36,431 bases of DNA from Eubacteriales Family XIII. Incertae Sedis bacterium (GTDB lineage: Bacteria > Bacillota > Clostridia > Peptostreptococcales > Anaerovoracaceae). Below the pieces are notes generated by a model. It ran no database searches, had not been told where the DNA came from, and saw only the letters and a list, made by a program, of their open reading frames with translations. Each line of letters starts with the position of its first letter. The stretch's first letter is position 1. Positions 25,954 through 35,610 of this stretch are shown piece by piece. Where the stretch lies: the NCBI GenBank assembly GCA_031276515.1, contig JAISMX010000082.1, positions 1 to 36,431 of the forward strand, in the 5' to 3' direction. The position numbers and the translations under genes are program-made.

Positions 25954-28011
25954 TTAGATGCGCAGGGTGATCGGGGGCTGGGACGCGGGCGGTTTCGCGC
26001 TCTTTTTGATGCCGGCCGGAATGGCTTGCGCGCCGCCGCTTTCGCCTTCGGGCGCGTTCGGCGTCTGCTCGACGCCGCCGCCTTCGGCCGGGGAGACGGG
26101 CGGCTCGGCCGGCGGGGCCGGCTGTTCGGCCGGGGGCTGCGTCGGCGGCTCGGCCGGCGGGGCCGGCTGCTCGGGCTGCGTCGGCGGCTCGGCCGGGGGT
26201 GCCGGCTGCTCGGGCTGCGTCGGCGGCTCGGCCGGCGGGGCCGGCTGTTCGGGCTGCGTCGGCGGCTCGGCCGGGGGCGCGGGCTGCTCTGCCGGAGGCG
26301 CGGGCGGGGCCGGCTGTTCGACCGGCGGGGCCGGAGGCGCGGGCGGCTCAACCGGAGGCGGAACGGGGACTTCCTCCGCGTCGTCCGTGACCTTCATTCC
26401 AAATGGAGCGGCGCTCGACGAGGTCGTGTTCTTGACGGAGACGTCCGCGAAGGCCATGGTGACGGGTTCGCCTTTGTATGTGCAATCTTCGAGACGTAGG
26501 GTCAGATACGCGCATGGATCGTACGTCAAGGTGCATTCCCAACCTCCCGAAGAGGCTTTTGCGATGTCCAGCGTCTCTTCGTCCATGTATGTGCCGGGAC
26601 CGATGTCGTTCGCGGATTGACCGCCGTACAGACGCACCTTGCCGCCGCCCAAAACGTACTCGGAATCGAGACGCACGATGAAGGTCAGGCTCTTCGTCTT
26701 GAGGTGCGTCGGTCGTATGTAAGCCGTGATGGGCAGGGTCGATATGCGCACCATGTCCACGATCTCCGGCGCGGCTTGGCCGAAGGAGTGATATCCGAGG
26801 CTCACGGTGTAGGAGGTACCCGGTTTGAGGTCGTATATCGTCGCGTTTTTGGCGGCCACGTTGAGGTCCATGCGCTTGGAGTAACCCGAGCCGCCTCCCA
26901 CGACGACGAGTTCGTCGACTTGCAGGAAAACGGAGCCGTAGGCGTAGCCGGGGTCGATGACGGCGTAGTGCGCCGTCAGGCTCGTCGCGTCCGCGTTGAC
27001 GCCGAGGAAGGCGATGTTGCGCCGCAGCGTGATGTTGGCGTCGTCAAGACTGCCGCCGCCTTGTCCGTTGCCGTTGCCGGCGACGCCGTCGCCGCCGGCG
27101 CCGCCGGCGCCGCCGTTGCCGCCCATGCCGCCCGTGCCGCCGCCGCCGCCGATGCCGCCGCTGCCGCCCGTGCCGCCGATGCCGCCGAGACCGCCGATGC
27201 CGCCGAAGCCGCCCGTGCCGCCCGTGCCGCCCGTGCCGCCGATGCCGCCGGCGCCGCCCGAGCCGCCGCGTATGGTGATCACGTCACGGCCTTCGCCGAG
27301 AGGATCGTCCGCCGCCGCATCGCCGCCTTCGCGGCTCTTCAGCGCGTCCATGCCCATGGCGGAGGTTCCCAGTATGCGCGTCAGGTCGATCGCGTTGTCG
27401 CTCATGCTCAATTGCTCGTTGGCGATGTCAAAGCGCGCTTCCCCGCAAATTATTGTCATTGGTTCCAACGTCTTCATGTTGATGCGGTCGTTCAGGAGCT
27501 GCGCGTTGCCCAGCCTGTCGAGCACGATGTACAGGAAGTTGTTGGCCGCGAACAGGCCCGATTCGTCCACGATCGTGCCGCCCGTCATCACGTAGCGCCG
27601 GTCGGCGAGCTTGTAGAAGGAGGCGTTTTCGTAGTCGTTCACCTCCGTTCTGGCGCTGATCGGCTCGACGCTGCCGTCGTAGTAGACGCGGTAGCCGTCT
27701 CCGAACAGCCACAGCTCCGAGGACGCCGTGTCGTATACGAGGGGATGCTCTCCCAGATCGTATTCGTTTTCGGTGCCGGGGTAGCGCATGTGGTAGCCGC
27801 CCTCCTTGGATTCGCGTATTTCCGCTTGCCCCATGGCCGTGATGCGGTCGCTGTTCTTGTCGTACACGATGCTGTCAGGCGACAGCGCGTACACCGCCTC
27901 CGGCCTGACGTCCGCGCTGACGCTCATCCATCCCAGCAGTCCCGCGTTCAGCAGCACCAGCACGCCGAAGATGTTGAACACCATCATCACTTTTCGATTG
28001 AACCTGCGCAT
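25954..28011 (-). CDS. 685-aa membrane-anchored surface protein with head domain, Gly-rich linker, Ig-like modules and Pro-rich tail
   Basis: The start is ATG at 28011 (MRRFNRKVMM) with AAGGA seven bases upstream; the ORF-track start 26 codons earlier lacks support. Layout: TM helix (about 9-27, uncleaved-looking); head domain to about 235 resembling those of the 2028-aa and 236-aa proteins; Gly-rich linker of GGx triplets (about 245-322); two Ig/FN3-like modules (about 325-550, 'LKPGTSYTVSLGYHSFG', then 'STLPITAYIRP'); and a Pro-rich tail with 13-residue repeats PAPPAEPPTQPEQ (about 550-640). There is no sorting signal or SLH domain. It lies 150 bp before the c-like gene. It is probably a structural surface component handled by the ATPase; no known family was recognised. 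Confidence 0.88.
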   Translation of the reverse strand: MRRFNRKVMMVFNIFGVLVLLNAGLLGWMSVSADVRPEAVYALSPDSIVYDKNSDRITAMGQAEIRESKEGGYHMRYPGTENEYDLGEHPLVYDTASSELWLFGDGYRVYYDGSVEPISARTEVNDYENASFYKLADRRYVMTGGTIVDESGLFAANNFLYIVLDRLGNAQLLNDRINMKTLEPMTIICGEARFDIANEQLSMSDNAIDLTRILGTSAMGMDALKSREGGDAAADDPLGEGRDVITIRGGSGGAGGIGGTGGTGGTGGFGGIGGLGGIGGTGGSGGIGGGGGTGGMGGNGGAGGAGGDGVAGNGNGQGGGSLDDANITLRRNIAFLGVNADATSLTAHYAVIDPGYAYGSVFLQVDELVVVGGGSGYSKRMDLNVAAKNATIYDLKPGTSYTVSLGYHSFGQAAPEIVDMVRISTLPITAYIRPTHLKTKSLTFIVRLDSEYVLGGGKVRLYGGQSANDIGPGTYMDEETLDIAKASSGGWECTLTYDPCAYLTLRLEDCTYKGEPVTMAFADVSVKNTTSSSAAPFGMKVTDDAEEVPVPPPVEPPAPPAPPVEQPAPPAPPAEQPAPPAEPPTQPEQPAPPAEPPTQPEQPAPPAEPPTQPEQPAPPAEPPTQPPAEQPAPPAEPPVSPAEGGGVEQTPNAPEGESGGAQAIPAGIKKSAKPPASQPPITLRI
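26104..26298. repeat. 39-bp tandem repeat encoding the Pro-rich tail
   Basis: Three to four near-identical 39-bp units (for example 26143-26181, 26182-26220, 26221-26259) encode TQPEQPAPPAEPP. Flanking partial units extend the array. The unit is a multiple of three, so slippage would change the length of the tail without breaking the frame. Confidence 0.88.
27045..27275. repeat. GCCGCC-based repeat encoding the glycine-rich linker
   Basis: Irregular 9-bp units of the GCCGCCGAT / GCCGCCCGTG kind on the plus strand encode GGx triplets (GGIGGTGGTGG...). It lies between the head domain and the Ig-like modules of the 685-aa protein, matching the position of the collagen-like linker in the 2028-aa protein. 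Confidence 0.85.
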
Positions 28012-28098
28012 ATCCGTTTCCTTTCTCGCATTGCATGTTTTTGCTCGTTTCCGCCGCCGCGTTCCGCGGGTCTTGGGCGGAATTCCCAATCGGGAAGC

Positions 28099-31000
28099 TT
28101 ATCCGCGATTGTATTCCAGGCTTGCCTTCTGGTTCAGGAAAATTTCCTGCCCCGTATCATTCTCGGCGTAGAAGCTCAGGGCGATGGTGTAGCGCCCGGA
28201 CGCCGTCAGCTGCGGAGGCAGTATAAAGGTATAGGTGCCGCTGCCGTCGGGATCTTCGTCAAAGTTCGGCGAGCCGGAGAAATCGACCTTGGCGGAGTAG
28301 CTGACGGCATTACCGCCGTCTTGGTAGACGGTGTACTGTATCTTCTTCACGTCCGTCAGTTTGACGCTGTCCGTGAAAGTGAGCTTGACCCTGCCCGTGA
28401 CGTCCGCTTGGGAGGCCGCGACCTTGCCGATGTATATGCCGCGTCTGTCGGTGGTGGTGGCCGTCATCTCGTGGATGACGTAGTCCGGGTTGTCGAAAAG
28501 GAAAGCCGTGCTCTCCAGCGACGGATCGCTTATGTCGGGTACGCTCTCAGCATTGGCGAGATTCGTGACGGCGTACCAGCGCAGGGTGTAGGTCTCGTTT
28601 TCGTTCAGGCCTTCAAAGCGCATCGTCTTGACACTGTCCTCGACCGTGTACACGCTGTCCTTGCCCACCGAAGCGCCGCTGCCGGTATCGGGCGTCACGT
28701 CCTTGCCTTTTGAGTTGAATATGCGCATCTTGTATACGCCCCTGGGGCTGCCGACGATGACTTTGTGGGGATCGAAATCGTAGGTGTTGACTTTCAGAGC
28801 GTAGTGGGATACAGGATGATTCTCGATGTACTCCGGAGTCACCGCGGCGGTGAAGTTCGGCATGCTCAGCTGCGGCATGGTGAATTCATAGGTCTTCTGC
28901 CCCACCTGGCCCGCGGGTTTGTCGGCTAATGCGCGCGGCAATCCGTCGTGCGGAATGCCTGTGGCGGAGGCCACGGCCGTGACCTCATAAGTGGTACCCG
29001 GCTTCCAGAAATCTTTTTCCGGTTCCGATCCTGTTACTCCAAACAGCCTGTTGCCTTCCGTGTACAGGAAGCGCACGTTCATGTTCGCCGAGGGCGTCAT
29101 ATAGTAGGACGGCAGGAAATTGCCGCTCTTTTGCGCGCGCAAGCGGTTGTGATTGAAGACGCCGGGGCCGGCGTCGATGTCGTGGTAGTCGATGATGGAA
29201 TACGGGCCGTCCTTCACCTTGATGGAATAGTACATATCGAAGCCGATCGTCGAACTCAGCGGGAAGCTCAATTTGATGGCCTTGTTCGTGTAGCTGATGG
29301 GGTCGAAGCTGATCGACTCCTTGTCCAATCCGCCGATGTTCACCTCTCCGCCCGTATGTATCTCGTAGAGATGGCCCGCAGCCGTATCGCCCGGGTAGGC
29401 CGGGTCGTACAGCGGGTATTCGTTTGCACCGGAGCCGTTGTTGAAGTTGGCGTACAGCTTGACCCAATACGTGGTGTTGGCCGTGAGACTGTCCAATGTC
29501 ACGGTAAGGTCTTGCGGAGCGGCGTCAAGAGCCGCGTCGCCGGTGAAGAACGGCGAGGCAGCTATCTGCGTGGTACCCTTGTCGCTGTACACCACCACTT
29601 TGATCTTTTGGCTGCCGGTCAGATTGTTGCCGTTTTCGAGCGACAGCGTCAGGAGCGCGGCATTGGTGCCAACCTTTTTCTCCTTCAAGGTCACTTCCGG
29701 GACGAGACCCGGCTTGTTCACGGTCTGGGTGTCGCCGCCCCCCCCCGGTTTATTGAGGGACGTTCCTTGCAGGGGTTTCAGATTCAGCACGGTCCCGTTC
29801 CCGAGTTTGAGACCGTCGCTCGTGACGGTGAAGGGCTGGCTGCCTTCGCCCGCTGCAGCCGCGAGCGCGGTCAGCCAATTCTGGTAAGACAGCGTGCCGC
29901 TCCCGGCGGACGCGTCAAATGGAGCGTTGACGAAGAACAGGGACTGGCTCGCGGAGGAAACGCTCAACAGCTGCTTGCCGGAGTTGAGAATCAGATACGA
30001 GGCATCGGCGGTTTCGCCGGAGGTTTGCAGCGCGAAGAGCTGATTGGCGTGGTCCGTCGAGGGCGCCAGCGAAAAGCCGCCGTGTCCGTCGTCGTAGTGG
30101 ACCTTCACCTTAAAGTCAAGCGAACTTGCGGCTTTGACGGGATTGTTGCCCGGGCTCACCTCAAACATGGTGTAGGGCAAGGAGGCCGTGCCGGAGCTTA
30201 CCGGCAGAATAAATTCATACGGCTGGACAACGTTGTTGAGCTTGGCCGTCACCTCGACGGCCGCCACGCGTTTCAGCCGCTCCGCGTCGAAGCCGTTCAG
30301 CGCGATCACAAAGCGGTTTTGCGCGGCCTCGGCCGTCACGTTGAAGTTTATGTTGGCGGTGGGCCAGGCGAAAGAGCTGTTCGGCGCGTCAAAGTAGCGA
30401 CGGAAGACTTCTTCTTCCGTCGCGGCGGCGGCCAAGGCATAGGGCTTGCTTTGCACCTTGGCGACGTAGATTCCTTCGGAAGATGCGACGCCGATGCCGC
30501 CGTCTTTAAAGACATTGTCGGCGGGTCCGTTCAAGTCCGTCAGATAGGCGTCGCCACCGCCGCCCAAGCGGCTTATCTTCACCCACTGATCGGCGCCATC
30601 ATATGCGACCAGCGCTCCGTCCGGGTCCATGGCGCGGTACTTGATCTCGTTCGTGCCATTTCCGCCGATATCCCAAGGATAGAATTCGAACTTGAATTCC
30701 TGCTTGGGGGCGTCGAGACGCCTCGAATGCAACACGGCATCCGGATCCGCGTTCGGACCTCCCGTCGGGAAGGGGTATACGCCGCTGCCCAGATCGAGCT
30801 GCGCGGTGTAGGTGAAGAAGTACTGTTCGCCCCGCCACGCGGCGGCGCCCGCGGGCGTGGGGAGATAAGCCGTGAAGAGGGAGGTCTTCGCCTCCTGCTT
30901 GGGGGTCGTCTTGTCCTGACTGGGATCGTCGTCAAAACCCACCACCAGGCGCGGCAGCTCTCTTGAAGAGATGTTGTTGAGCTGCGCGGGGAGGAAGACG

Positions 31001-34000
31001 AAGGTTTCGACCAACTCGTATTGGTTCGTGTTGGCCAAGTCCGTCACGCTTATGTTCAAAGAAGGAGCCGCTTCGACGTCCGCGTAATTCTTCAGCCTGT
31101 ACATATTGTAGGTGATCGATTTGAGCGTGTCCATGTCCGGGCTGAAGCCCTTGGGGGAAACCGCGTAGCCGATGGTCGCGCTCGCGTCAAGACGCGTGTC
31201 GCGGTAGTTGGCGTCGCTCAGGTTCCCCTTGAAGTCGCTCCAAACGAGCTTGTTGCTCGCCGCGTTGTCCTTTGTGATTTTGGTCACGGTGAAAGCATCG
31301 TGCCGATCCTGTATCGACGGGGGCTCCTTTTCCTTCGTCGCGACATAAAACTTTTGCTGTATGGGTATGACGTTCTGTTCGAAGCCGGTGTAATCCTTTC
31401 CATGGGAAACCAGCACCGTGTAGGTGTCTCCGTTGGCAAAGACGGAACTGGCGATGCCCAAGTCCTGTTCCGTGATCAGCGGACCGTCATCGGTATCCGC
31501 CAAGTCGTAGAGCCTTTGTTTTAACGTGCTCACATGGGACGCGGGATCCGTGTCCGTGAGCATCCCCGTCGCGATGGGCGTCGCGGAATCGCTGTTGACT
31601 TGGCCTTCGTAAACCTTGAAGATCAGCTGGTTCAGAGTGGTCATGTCGTAGTCCGCTTTTCCGTCGGTGCCATTTGAGTCGTCTTTTAATTTAAGACGGA
31701 AGTGGAGCGCTTGGCCGGCCTGTTGGGGGGCATCCGCGAAAAGGGCCGCGAGAGCTATCGTCGCGGGCGGCGTCCTGGCCACCACCGTGCCGATCACCAT
31801 CTTGGAATAGCCGTAGTTGTCGTGCAAATTCACGCTGCCTTCGACCGTGATGTAGTGATCCAGCTCCGTCACGAGAGCGTTGTTGGAGGACTTAAGCCAC
31901 TCGTACGTGTCGATCTTGACGGTATGAATTTTGCCGCTGCCATCGAGAATAATCTCATTCTTCAGAATTTCTCTGTTCGAGACCACGGTCCGGTTCAGGC
32001 TGTCCGTGATGGTTATGAAAAGGGAAGCATCCTTGTTGATTTCGGCGGCGTTGTTGCCCGGCGCTTCCGTGAGGATCAGATCGCCCACCAACTTTTCGTG
32101 CTGCGAACCCGTATCCTTGAAGGTGATGACGGGCAGGGGCTGCGCGTTGATCGTAAAGGGCCTGGAGAAGACGGTGGGCGTCACTTCCACGATCTTTTCG
32201 TTGTCGTTGAACAGGGCGACCGCGCGCACCACGTAGTGTTCGTTGCGCCTGATGGAGATTTCGTCCACGGGTACGGGTACGGCTTCGTCTCCGTTCGCCT
32301 CAATGACCTTGACGGGGGTCGTCTTGGCAGGGTCGGAGTCGAGGAAGACCTCATAGCGGTAGCCGACGATGCCGGCGTTCGGGTCGTCGAAGCCGCTCGC
32401 CTGGAAGGTGAATTTGCCGTCGCGGACGTTGATGAGCACGTTGACGTTGCCGTCCGGCACGGGGCCGGCGGTCGCGGCGCGCTTCAAGGTCGTCACCGAG
32501 AGCGGATCGCCGTAGACGGGAATCTTGGGGGTTCCGGGAACGACGACATCGATGATCTGCGCGATGTAAACGGTGTTCGGGGTTATATTATTGCTGAAGG
32601 TGACTGAGGTTCCTGGTTCGACGCCGTTGGTGCCGAAATCCAGAGCCTGCGTATCGTGTACGGTCTTTCCGTCCGCCTCGTAGAGCACCAAGGAGGCGAT
32701 GACGTTGCCGGCGTAGTCCTCTTTCTTGACATAGAAAGTCAGCGCCTCTTCGTCGACGATGCCCTTGCTGAGCGTCAGGCCGGCGTCGTCCGTGCGCACC
32801 ACTTTATAGATGAAGTCTTTGTTGAAGGTCGTGCCGTCGACGGTGTAGTCGGACGAGGCGGTGAGCAGGTACTGGGTCTGCGCTTCAAGACCGTCGAAAT
32901 CGAAGTTGGTATCGAACGTGCCTTGCGGTATGATCTCCGTCTTTACCACGACACCCGTGTTCATGTTCGTCAGGGTCAGCGTCACGTCGCTCGTGAGCAG
33001 GTTCTGCTCGTCGGTGATGGTGATCTTGCCCTTCGCGCTTGAGGTGTTGAATTCGAAATCGCTGAGTTTGAAGGTCGGCGCGAAAGATGTGTCGACGGAA
33101 GGTACGCTTCCGCCGCCGCCCGCGCCGCCTCCGCCGCCCGCGCCGCCGCCGCCGCCCGAACCGCCGGAACCGCCGCCGCCTCCGACGGTGGAACCCGTGC
33201 GGCCGGTCGTGCCGTCGCCGCCGTCCTGACCGGAGCCGCCGGATACGCCGGCCTGCCCGGCTTCGCCGGGTTCTCCGGGCTCGCCGGGTTGACCGGGCTC
33301 GCCGCTGCCGCCGGCCGCGCCCGCGGCGCCGGCCGCGCCCGCGCCTCCGGCAATGCCGTCTTCGCCGTCTATGGTGTTGAAGTCGGGGATTTTAAAGGTG
33401 GGCGGATTGAAGGCCAGCCAATTCACGTCAAAGCTTAGGTCTATGTTGTCGTCGGCGTTTACCACGAGTTGATCGAGATACATGCCGTTCGTTTCGACGT
33501 TGCCTATCACGCGGCGGCTCAGGTCCACGTTTACGCCGTCGGCGATCACCACGCATTCCGGAGCGACGGTGTGGATGGTTTCGCTTTCGTGCGCGAGTTT
33601 GATCACGTTGTCGTCAACGTAGCTGACTTCCACGTAGCCTTCGAATTCCCGCTCGTCTCCTCCGCCCATGCGCACGCGCAGGTCGGGCGCGGCGATCAGG
33701 AATTTTTCGCCGGGGAGTTTCGCTATGAAGCCGCTCATGGTGACGGGGTTGGCCAGGTGCTGTATGCTGTACGCGTTTCCCGTGTTTTCTATCAGCACTT
33801 CCGGCGTGATGTTGTAGTGGTTCACGAAGTTGGTGCCAAGGTCCGCGAGGTTCATCAGCACCGCGTTGTCCAGCGCTCCGAAGGAGCCGTCGGAATAATG
33901 TATGAAGCCGGGTTCGTCCAGGACGACTTTTTCTCCGTTGAGACCGGGGAAGGTGACGCCGCTTGGCGGTCTGCTGCGGAAGTCGACGCCACCGGCGAAG

Positions 34001-34185
34001 CGCAGCGGAATGCCGACCGTCTTTCCGTCCTCCGCGAGCGTGGTTTCGGCGGCGAGCACGAAGCCGTCTTTGGCGAAGACGGTCCGGCCGGTGTCGCCGC
34101 TCAGGCTGTGCAGGACAACAAAGGAGCCGCCCAGCATCACGCCGAGGGCCAGCGACAAAATGACGATCAAACTTACGTTTTTCAT
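28099..34185 (-). CDS. 2028-aa surface protein: TM anchor, head domain, collagen-like linker, many Ig/FN3-like modules
   Basis: The start is ATG at 34185 with GGAGG eight bases upstream. Residues 5-27 form a TM helix or signal anchor with no clear cleavage site. A head domain follows to about 260 ('LANPVTMSGFIAKLPGEKFL', ending 'VDLSRRVIG'), then a linker at about 273-360. The linker has collagen-like GxY triplets (GEPGQPGEPGEPGEAGQAG) and then poly-Gly/Ser. From about 365 to the end there is a long series of Ig/FN3-like modules of about 100 residues ('LEAQTQYLLTASSDYTVDG', 'LTANTTYWVKLYANFNNG', 'LNENETYTLRWYAVTNLAN'). There is no C-terminal TM, LPXTG or SLH, so the N-terminal helix must hold it. 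First gene of the ATPase cluster. It is probably a long fibrous surface appendage; function unknown. Confidence 0.9.
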   Translation of the reverse strand: MKNVSLIVILSLALGVMLGGSFVVLHSLSGDTGRTVFAKDGFVLAAETTLAEDGKTVGIPLRFAGGVDFRSRPPSGVTFPGLNGEKVVLDEPGFIHYSDGSFGALDNAVLMNLADLGTNFVNHYNITPEVLIENTGNAYSIQHLANPVTMSGFIAKLPGEKFLIAAPDLRVRMGGGDEREFEGYVEVSYVDDNVIKLAHESETIHTVAPECVVIADGVNVDLSRRVIGNVETNGMYLDQLVVNADDNIDLSFDVNWLAFNPPTFKIPDFNTIDGEDGIAGGAGAAGAAGAAGGSGEPGQPGEPGEPGEAGQAGVSGGSGQDGGDGTTGRTGSTVGGGGGSGGSGGGGGAGGGGGAGGGGSVPSVDTSFAPTFKLSDFEFNTSSAKGKITITDEQNLLTSDVTLTLTNMNTGVVVKTEIIPQGTFDTNFDFDGLEAQTQYLLTASSDYTVDGTTFNKDFIYKVVRTDDAGLTLSKGIVDEEALTFYVKKEDYAGNVIASLVLYEADGKTVHDTQALDFGTNGVEPGTSVTFSNNITPNTVYIAQIIDVVVPGTPKIPVYGDPLSVTTLKRAATAGPVPDGNVNVLINVRDGKFTFQASGFDDPNAGIVGYRYEVFLDSDPAKTTPVKVIEANGDEAVPVPVDEISIRRNEHYVVRAVALFNDNEKIVEVTPTVFSRPFTINAQPLPVITFKDTGSQHEKLVGDLILTEAPGNNAAEINKDASLFITITDSLNRTVVSNREILKNEIILDGSGKIHTVKIDTYEWLKSSNNALVTELDHYITVEGSVNLHDNYGYSKMVIGTVVARTPPATIALAALFADAPQQAGQALHFRLKLKDDSNGTDGKADYDMTTLNQLIFKVYEGQVNSDSATPIATGMLTDTDPASHVSTLKQRLYDLADTDDGPLITEQDLGIASSVFANGDTYTVLVSHGKDYTGFEQNVIPIQQKFYVATKEKEPPSIQDRHDAFTVTKITKDNAASNKLVWSDFKGNLSDANYRDTRLDASATIGYAVSPKGFSPDMDTLKSITYNMYRLKNYADVEAAPSLNISVTDLANTNQYELVETFVFLPAQLNNISSRELPRLVVGFDDDPSQDKTTPKQEAKTSLFTAYLPTPAGAAAWRGEQYFFTYTAQLDLGSGVYPFPTGGPNADPDAVLHSRRLDAPKQEFKFEFYPWDIGGNGTNEIKYRAMDPDGALVAYDGADQWVKISRLGGGGDAYLTDLNGPADNVFKDGGIGVASSEGIYVAKVQSKPYALAAAATEEEVFRRYFDAPNSSFAWPTANINFNVTAEAAQNRFVIALNGFDAERLKRVAAVEVTAKLNNVVQPYEFILPVSSGTASLPYTMFEVSPGNNPVKAASSLDFKVKVHYDDGHGGFSLAPSTDHANQLFALQTSGETADASYLILNSGKQLLSVSSASQSLFFVNAPFDASAGSGTLSYQNWLTALAAAAGEGSQPFTVTSDGLKLGNGTVLNLKPLQGTSLNKPGGGGDTQTVNKPGLVPEVTLKEKKVGTNAALLTLSLENGNNLTGSQKIKVVVYSDKGTTQIAASPFFTGDAALDAAPQDLTVTLDSLTANTTYWVKLYANFNNGSGANEYPLYDPAYPGDTAAGHLYEIHTGGEVNIGGLDKESISFDPISYTNKAIKLSFPLSSTIGFDMYYSIKVKDGPYSIIDYHDIDAGPGVFNHNRLRAQKSGNFLPSYYMTPSANMNVRFLYTEGNRLFGVTGSEPEKDFWKPGTTYEVTAVASATGIPHDGLPRALADKPAGQVGQKTYEFTMPQLSMPNFTAAVTPEYIENHPVSHYALKVNTYDFDPHKVIVGSPRGVYKMRIFNSKGKDVTPDTGSGASVGKDSVYTVEDSVKTMRFEGLNENETYTLRWYAVTNLANAESVPDISDPSLESTAFLFDNPDYVIHEMTATTTDRRGIYIGKVAASQADVTGRVKLTFTDSVKLTDVKKIQYTVYQDGGNAVSYSAKVDFSGSPNFDEDPDGSGTYTFILPPQLTASGRYTIALSFYAENDTGQEIFLNQKASLEYNRG
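33105..33345. repeat. Repeat encoding the collagen-like and poly-Gly linker
   Basis: GC-rich triplet repeats on the plus strand (GCCGCCGCCGCCC, then GGGTTCTCCGGGCTCGCC) encode the GxY and GGG runs of the 2028-aa protein's linker. Each is a coding repeat; no separate element is implied. Confidence 0.8.
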
Positions 34186-34261
34186 GGAAATTTCCTCCGG
34201 TATCGGCGCCGCGGCAATCCGGCGGGCATCCGACGATCCAACATGACTTGTGTGTTTTGCG

Positions 34262-34783
34262 GGGCCATGAGGGCAGGGGCAAGTTTAGGGGCAAGGGCAA
34301 GGGCGTGAGGGCAAGGGCGTGAGGGCAAGATCAAGGGCGTGAGGGCAAGGGCAAGGTCAAGAGCGTAGGGGCAAGGTCAAGGGCGTGAGGTCAAGGGCGT
34401 AAGGCAAGGTCTAAGGGCAAGTTCTTAAGGGCAAGTTCTAAGGTCAAGTTTAAGGTTTGAGTTCAAAGTCAAGTTTAAGGTCAAGAGCGGGTTCGCAGGG
34501 ACAAGTGCTTTCGGGTCAAACTTGTAAGGTCAAGTGATTTAGGGTCAAGTTCGTAGGGGCAAGGGCATAAGGGCCAGGTCAAGGGCAAGGGCTTTAAGGG
34601 CAAGTTCACAGGGGCAAGGGCATAAGGGCAAGGGCAAGGTCAAGGGCTTTAAGGGCAAGTTCACAGGGACAAGATCAAGTTCGTAGGGGCAAGGGCGTGA
34701 GGGCAAGGTCAAGGGCGTGAGGGCAAGGTCTAAGGTCAAGGTCGTAAGGGCAAGGTCAGGGCTTAAGGACAAGGACCGGGGCC
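34262..34783. repeat. 520-bp degenerate GGGCAAGGTCAAG repeat array upstream of the cluster
   Basis: This fills most of the 623-bp gap between the lipoprotein gene and the 2028-aa gene. It is made of short units of the GGGCAAG, GGTCAAG, GGGCGTGA and TTTAAGGGCAAGTTCACAGG kinds, with at least one longer ~60-bp block repeated (around 34587 and 34647). The plus strand is strongly purine-rich and the minus strand pyrimidine-rich. The small ORF on this stretch is low-complexity (LALTPLTLP...) and I do not regard it as a gene. No clear -10/-35 pair was seen. Confidence 0.85.
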
Positions 34784-34808
34784 GAGGGCCGCGCGGGCCG
34801 GCAAAAAA

Positions 34809-35393
34809 TCAATCATAAGGCTCCTCCCAACCGGGATCGGACGAAAATCCGTCTTCCCAATCGGGCGGAGGCCCGTTTAACGATTCCAAACGCTCGATTT
34901 CACGCGTCAGGCGCAGGCGCTCTTCTCCGCACGCGGCGAGGTCTCTTTCCGTTTCCTCGGCCAGCAGGGCGTATTTGGCGCGCAGGTCTTCGGGTAATTC
35001 CGGCAGGGCTTCCATATCCCGTATCTCCTTCAATCGCGCCGTCAGCCTCTGTTCTTCTTCGAGGGCGGCTTCGAGGCTCTGCGCGTACCATCCGAGAGTC
35101 TCTTGCCGCTTTTCTTCTTCGGTGCGATTGTTTTCTTTGAAGTTTTCTTCTTCTTCGAGACGTTTCAGGGTTTCCTCGGAGAGGACCACTTCGTCCCAGT
35201 CTTTGAACGCTTCGTCCGACGAGCCGCCCGCGCCGCATCCCGCAAGCGGGACGATCGCCAATAGGATCAGGGCGAGGATCGCGGCCGGGACTCGGGTCGC
35301 GGCAGGGGCTCGGGTCGCGGCCGGGGCTCGGGTCGCGACAGGAACCGAGGCTCGGGTCAGCCGGAGCATGGCTTTTTCACTCATGTTTCGCAA
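34809..35393 (-). CDS. Small coiled-coil lipoprotein
   Basis: A 194-aa protein. An Arg-containing N-region precedes a hydrophobic segment and a lipobox, ILLAIVPLAGC, so the mature protein should be lipid-anchored at its Cys. The mature part is acidic and rich in E, K, R and L with long heptad-like stretches ('EETLKRLEEEENFKENNRTE', 'LEEEQRLTARLKEIRDM'), predicting coiled coil; it ends in a short Pro/Gly/Trp-containing tail (DWEDGFSSDPGWEEPYD). The start is uncertain: TTG at 35393 has GAGAAG upstream, while ATG codons at 35384 and 35369 have weak sites. The long N-region contains a triplicated ATRAPA motif. It lies upstream of the ATPase cluster on the same strand and may share its transcript if the repeat array is read through. 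No family recognised. Confidence 0.82.
   Translation of the reverse strand: MRNMSEKAMLRLTRASVPVATRAPAATRAPAATRVPAAILALILLAIVPLAGCGAGGSSDEAFKDWDEVVLSEETLKRLEEEENFKENNRTEEEKRQETLGWYAQSLEAALEEEQRLTARLKEIRDMEALPELPEDLRAKYALLAEETERDLAACGEERLRLTREIERLESLNGPPPDWEDGFSSDPGWEEPYD
35287..35360. repeat. 18-bp tandem repeat in the lipoprotein signal region
   Basis: About three units of GGCTCGGGTCGCGGCCGG encode the ATRAPA repeats ahead of the hydrophobic core of the signal peptide. Further degenerate copies extend on the upstream side. Confidence 0.75.
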
Positions 35394-35474
35394 TATTCAA
35401 TCTTCTCGCGTATTGTCGCGCATTTTCGCTTGTTTTCGCGCCCGGGACACGGCAAGGCCGTTTTCGGGCTTTCT

Positions 35475-35577
35475 CCGCGTCTCGGAGATTTTCCGCATCT
35501 CGGGACGCTGAGATCTTTTTCGCATTTTGGGGGTTTTTCCGCGTCTCGGGGTACGGAGATCTTCTCCGCGTCTCGGG
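35475..35577. repeat. CCGCGTCTCGG repeats in the leader before the lipoprotein gene
   Basis: Four copies of CCGC(G/A)TCTCGG(G) begin near 35475, 35493, 35539 and 35566, separated by GAGATCTT(C/T)T-like spacers. They fall in the predicted 5' untranslated region between the promoter at 35672 and the lipoprotein start. The small overlapping ORFs on this stretch (75-76 aa, repeated PR-rich peptides) are probably not genes. Confidence 0.7.
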
Positions 35578-35610
35578 CGCCGGCCGGAAATATCCCTACA
35601 AAACAAAACA

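Noticed and set aside
34262-34783. CRISPR array or protein gene in the repeat region
   Set aside because: Units are short, degenerate and without unique spacers of constant length. The 75-codon minus ORF is low-complexity Leu/Pro/Thr sequence.
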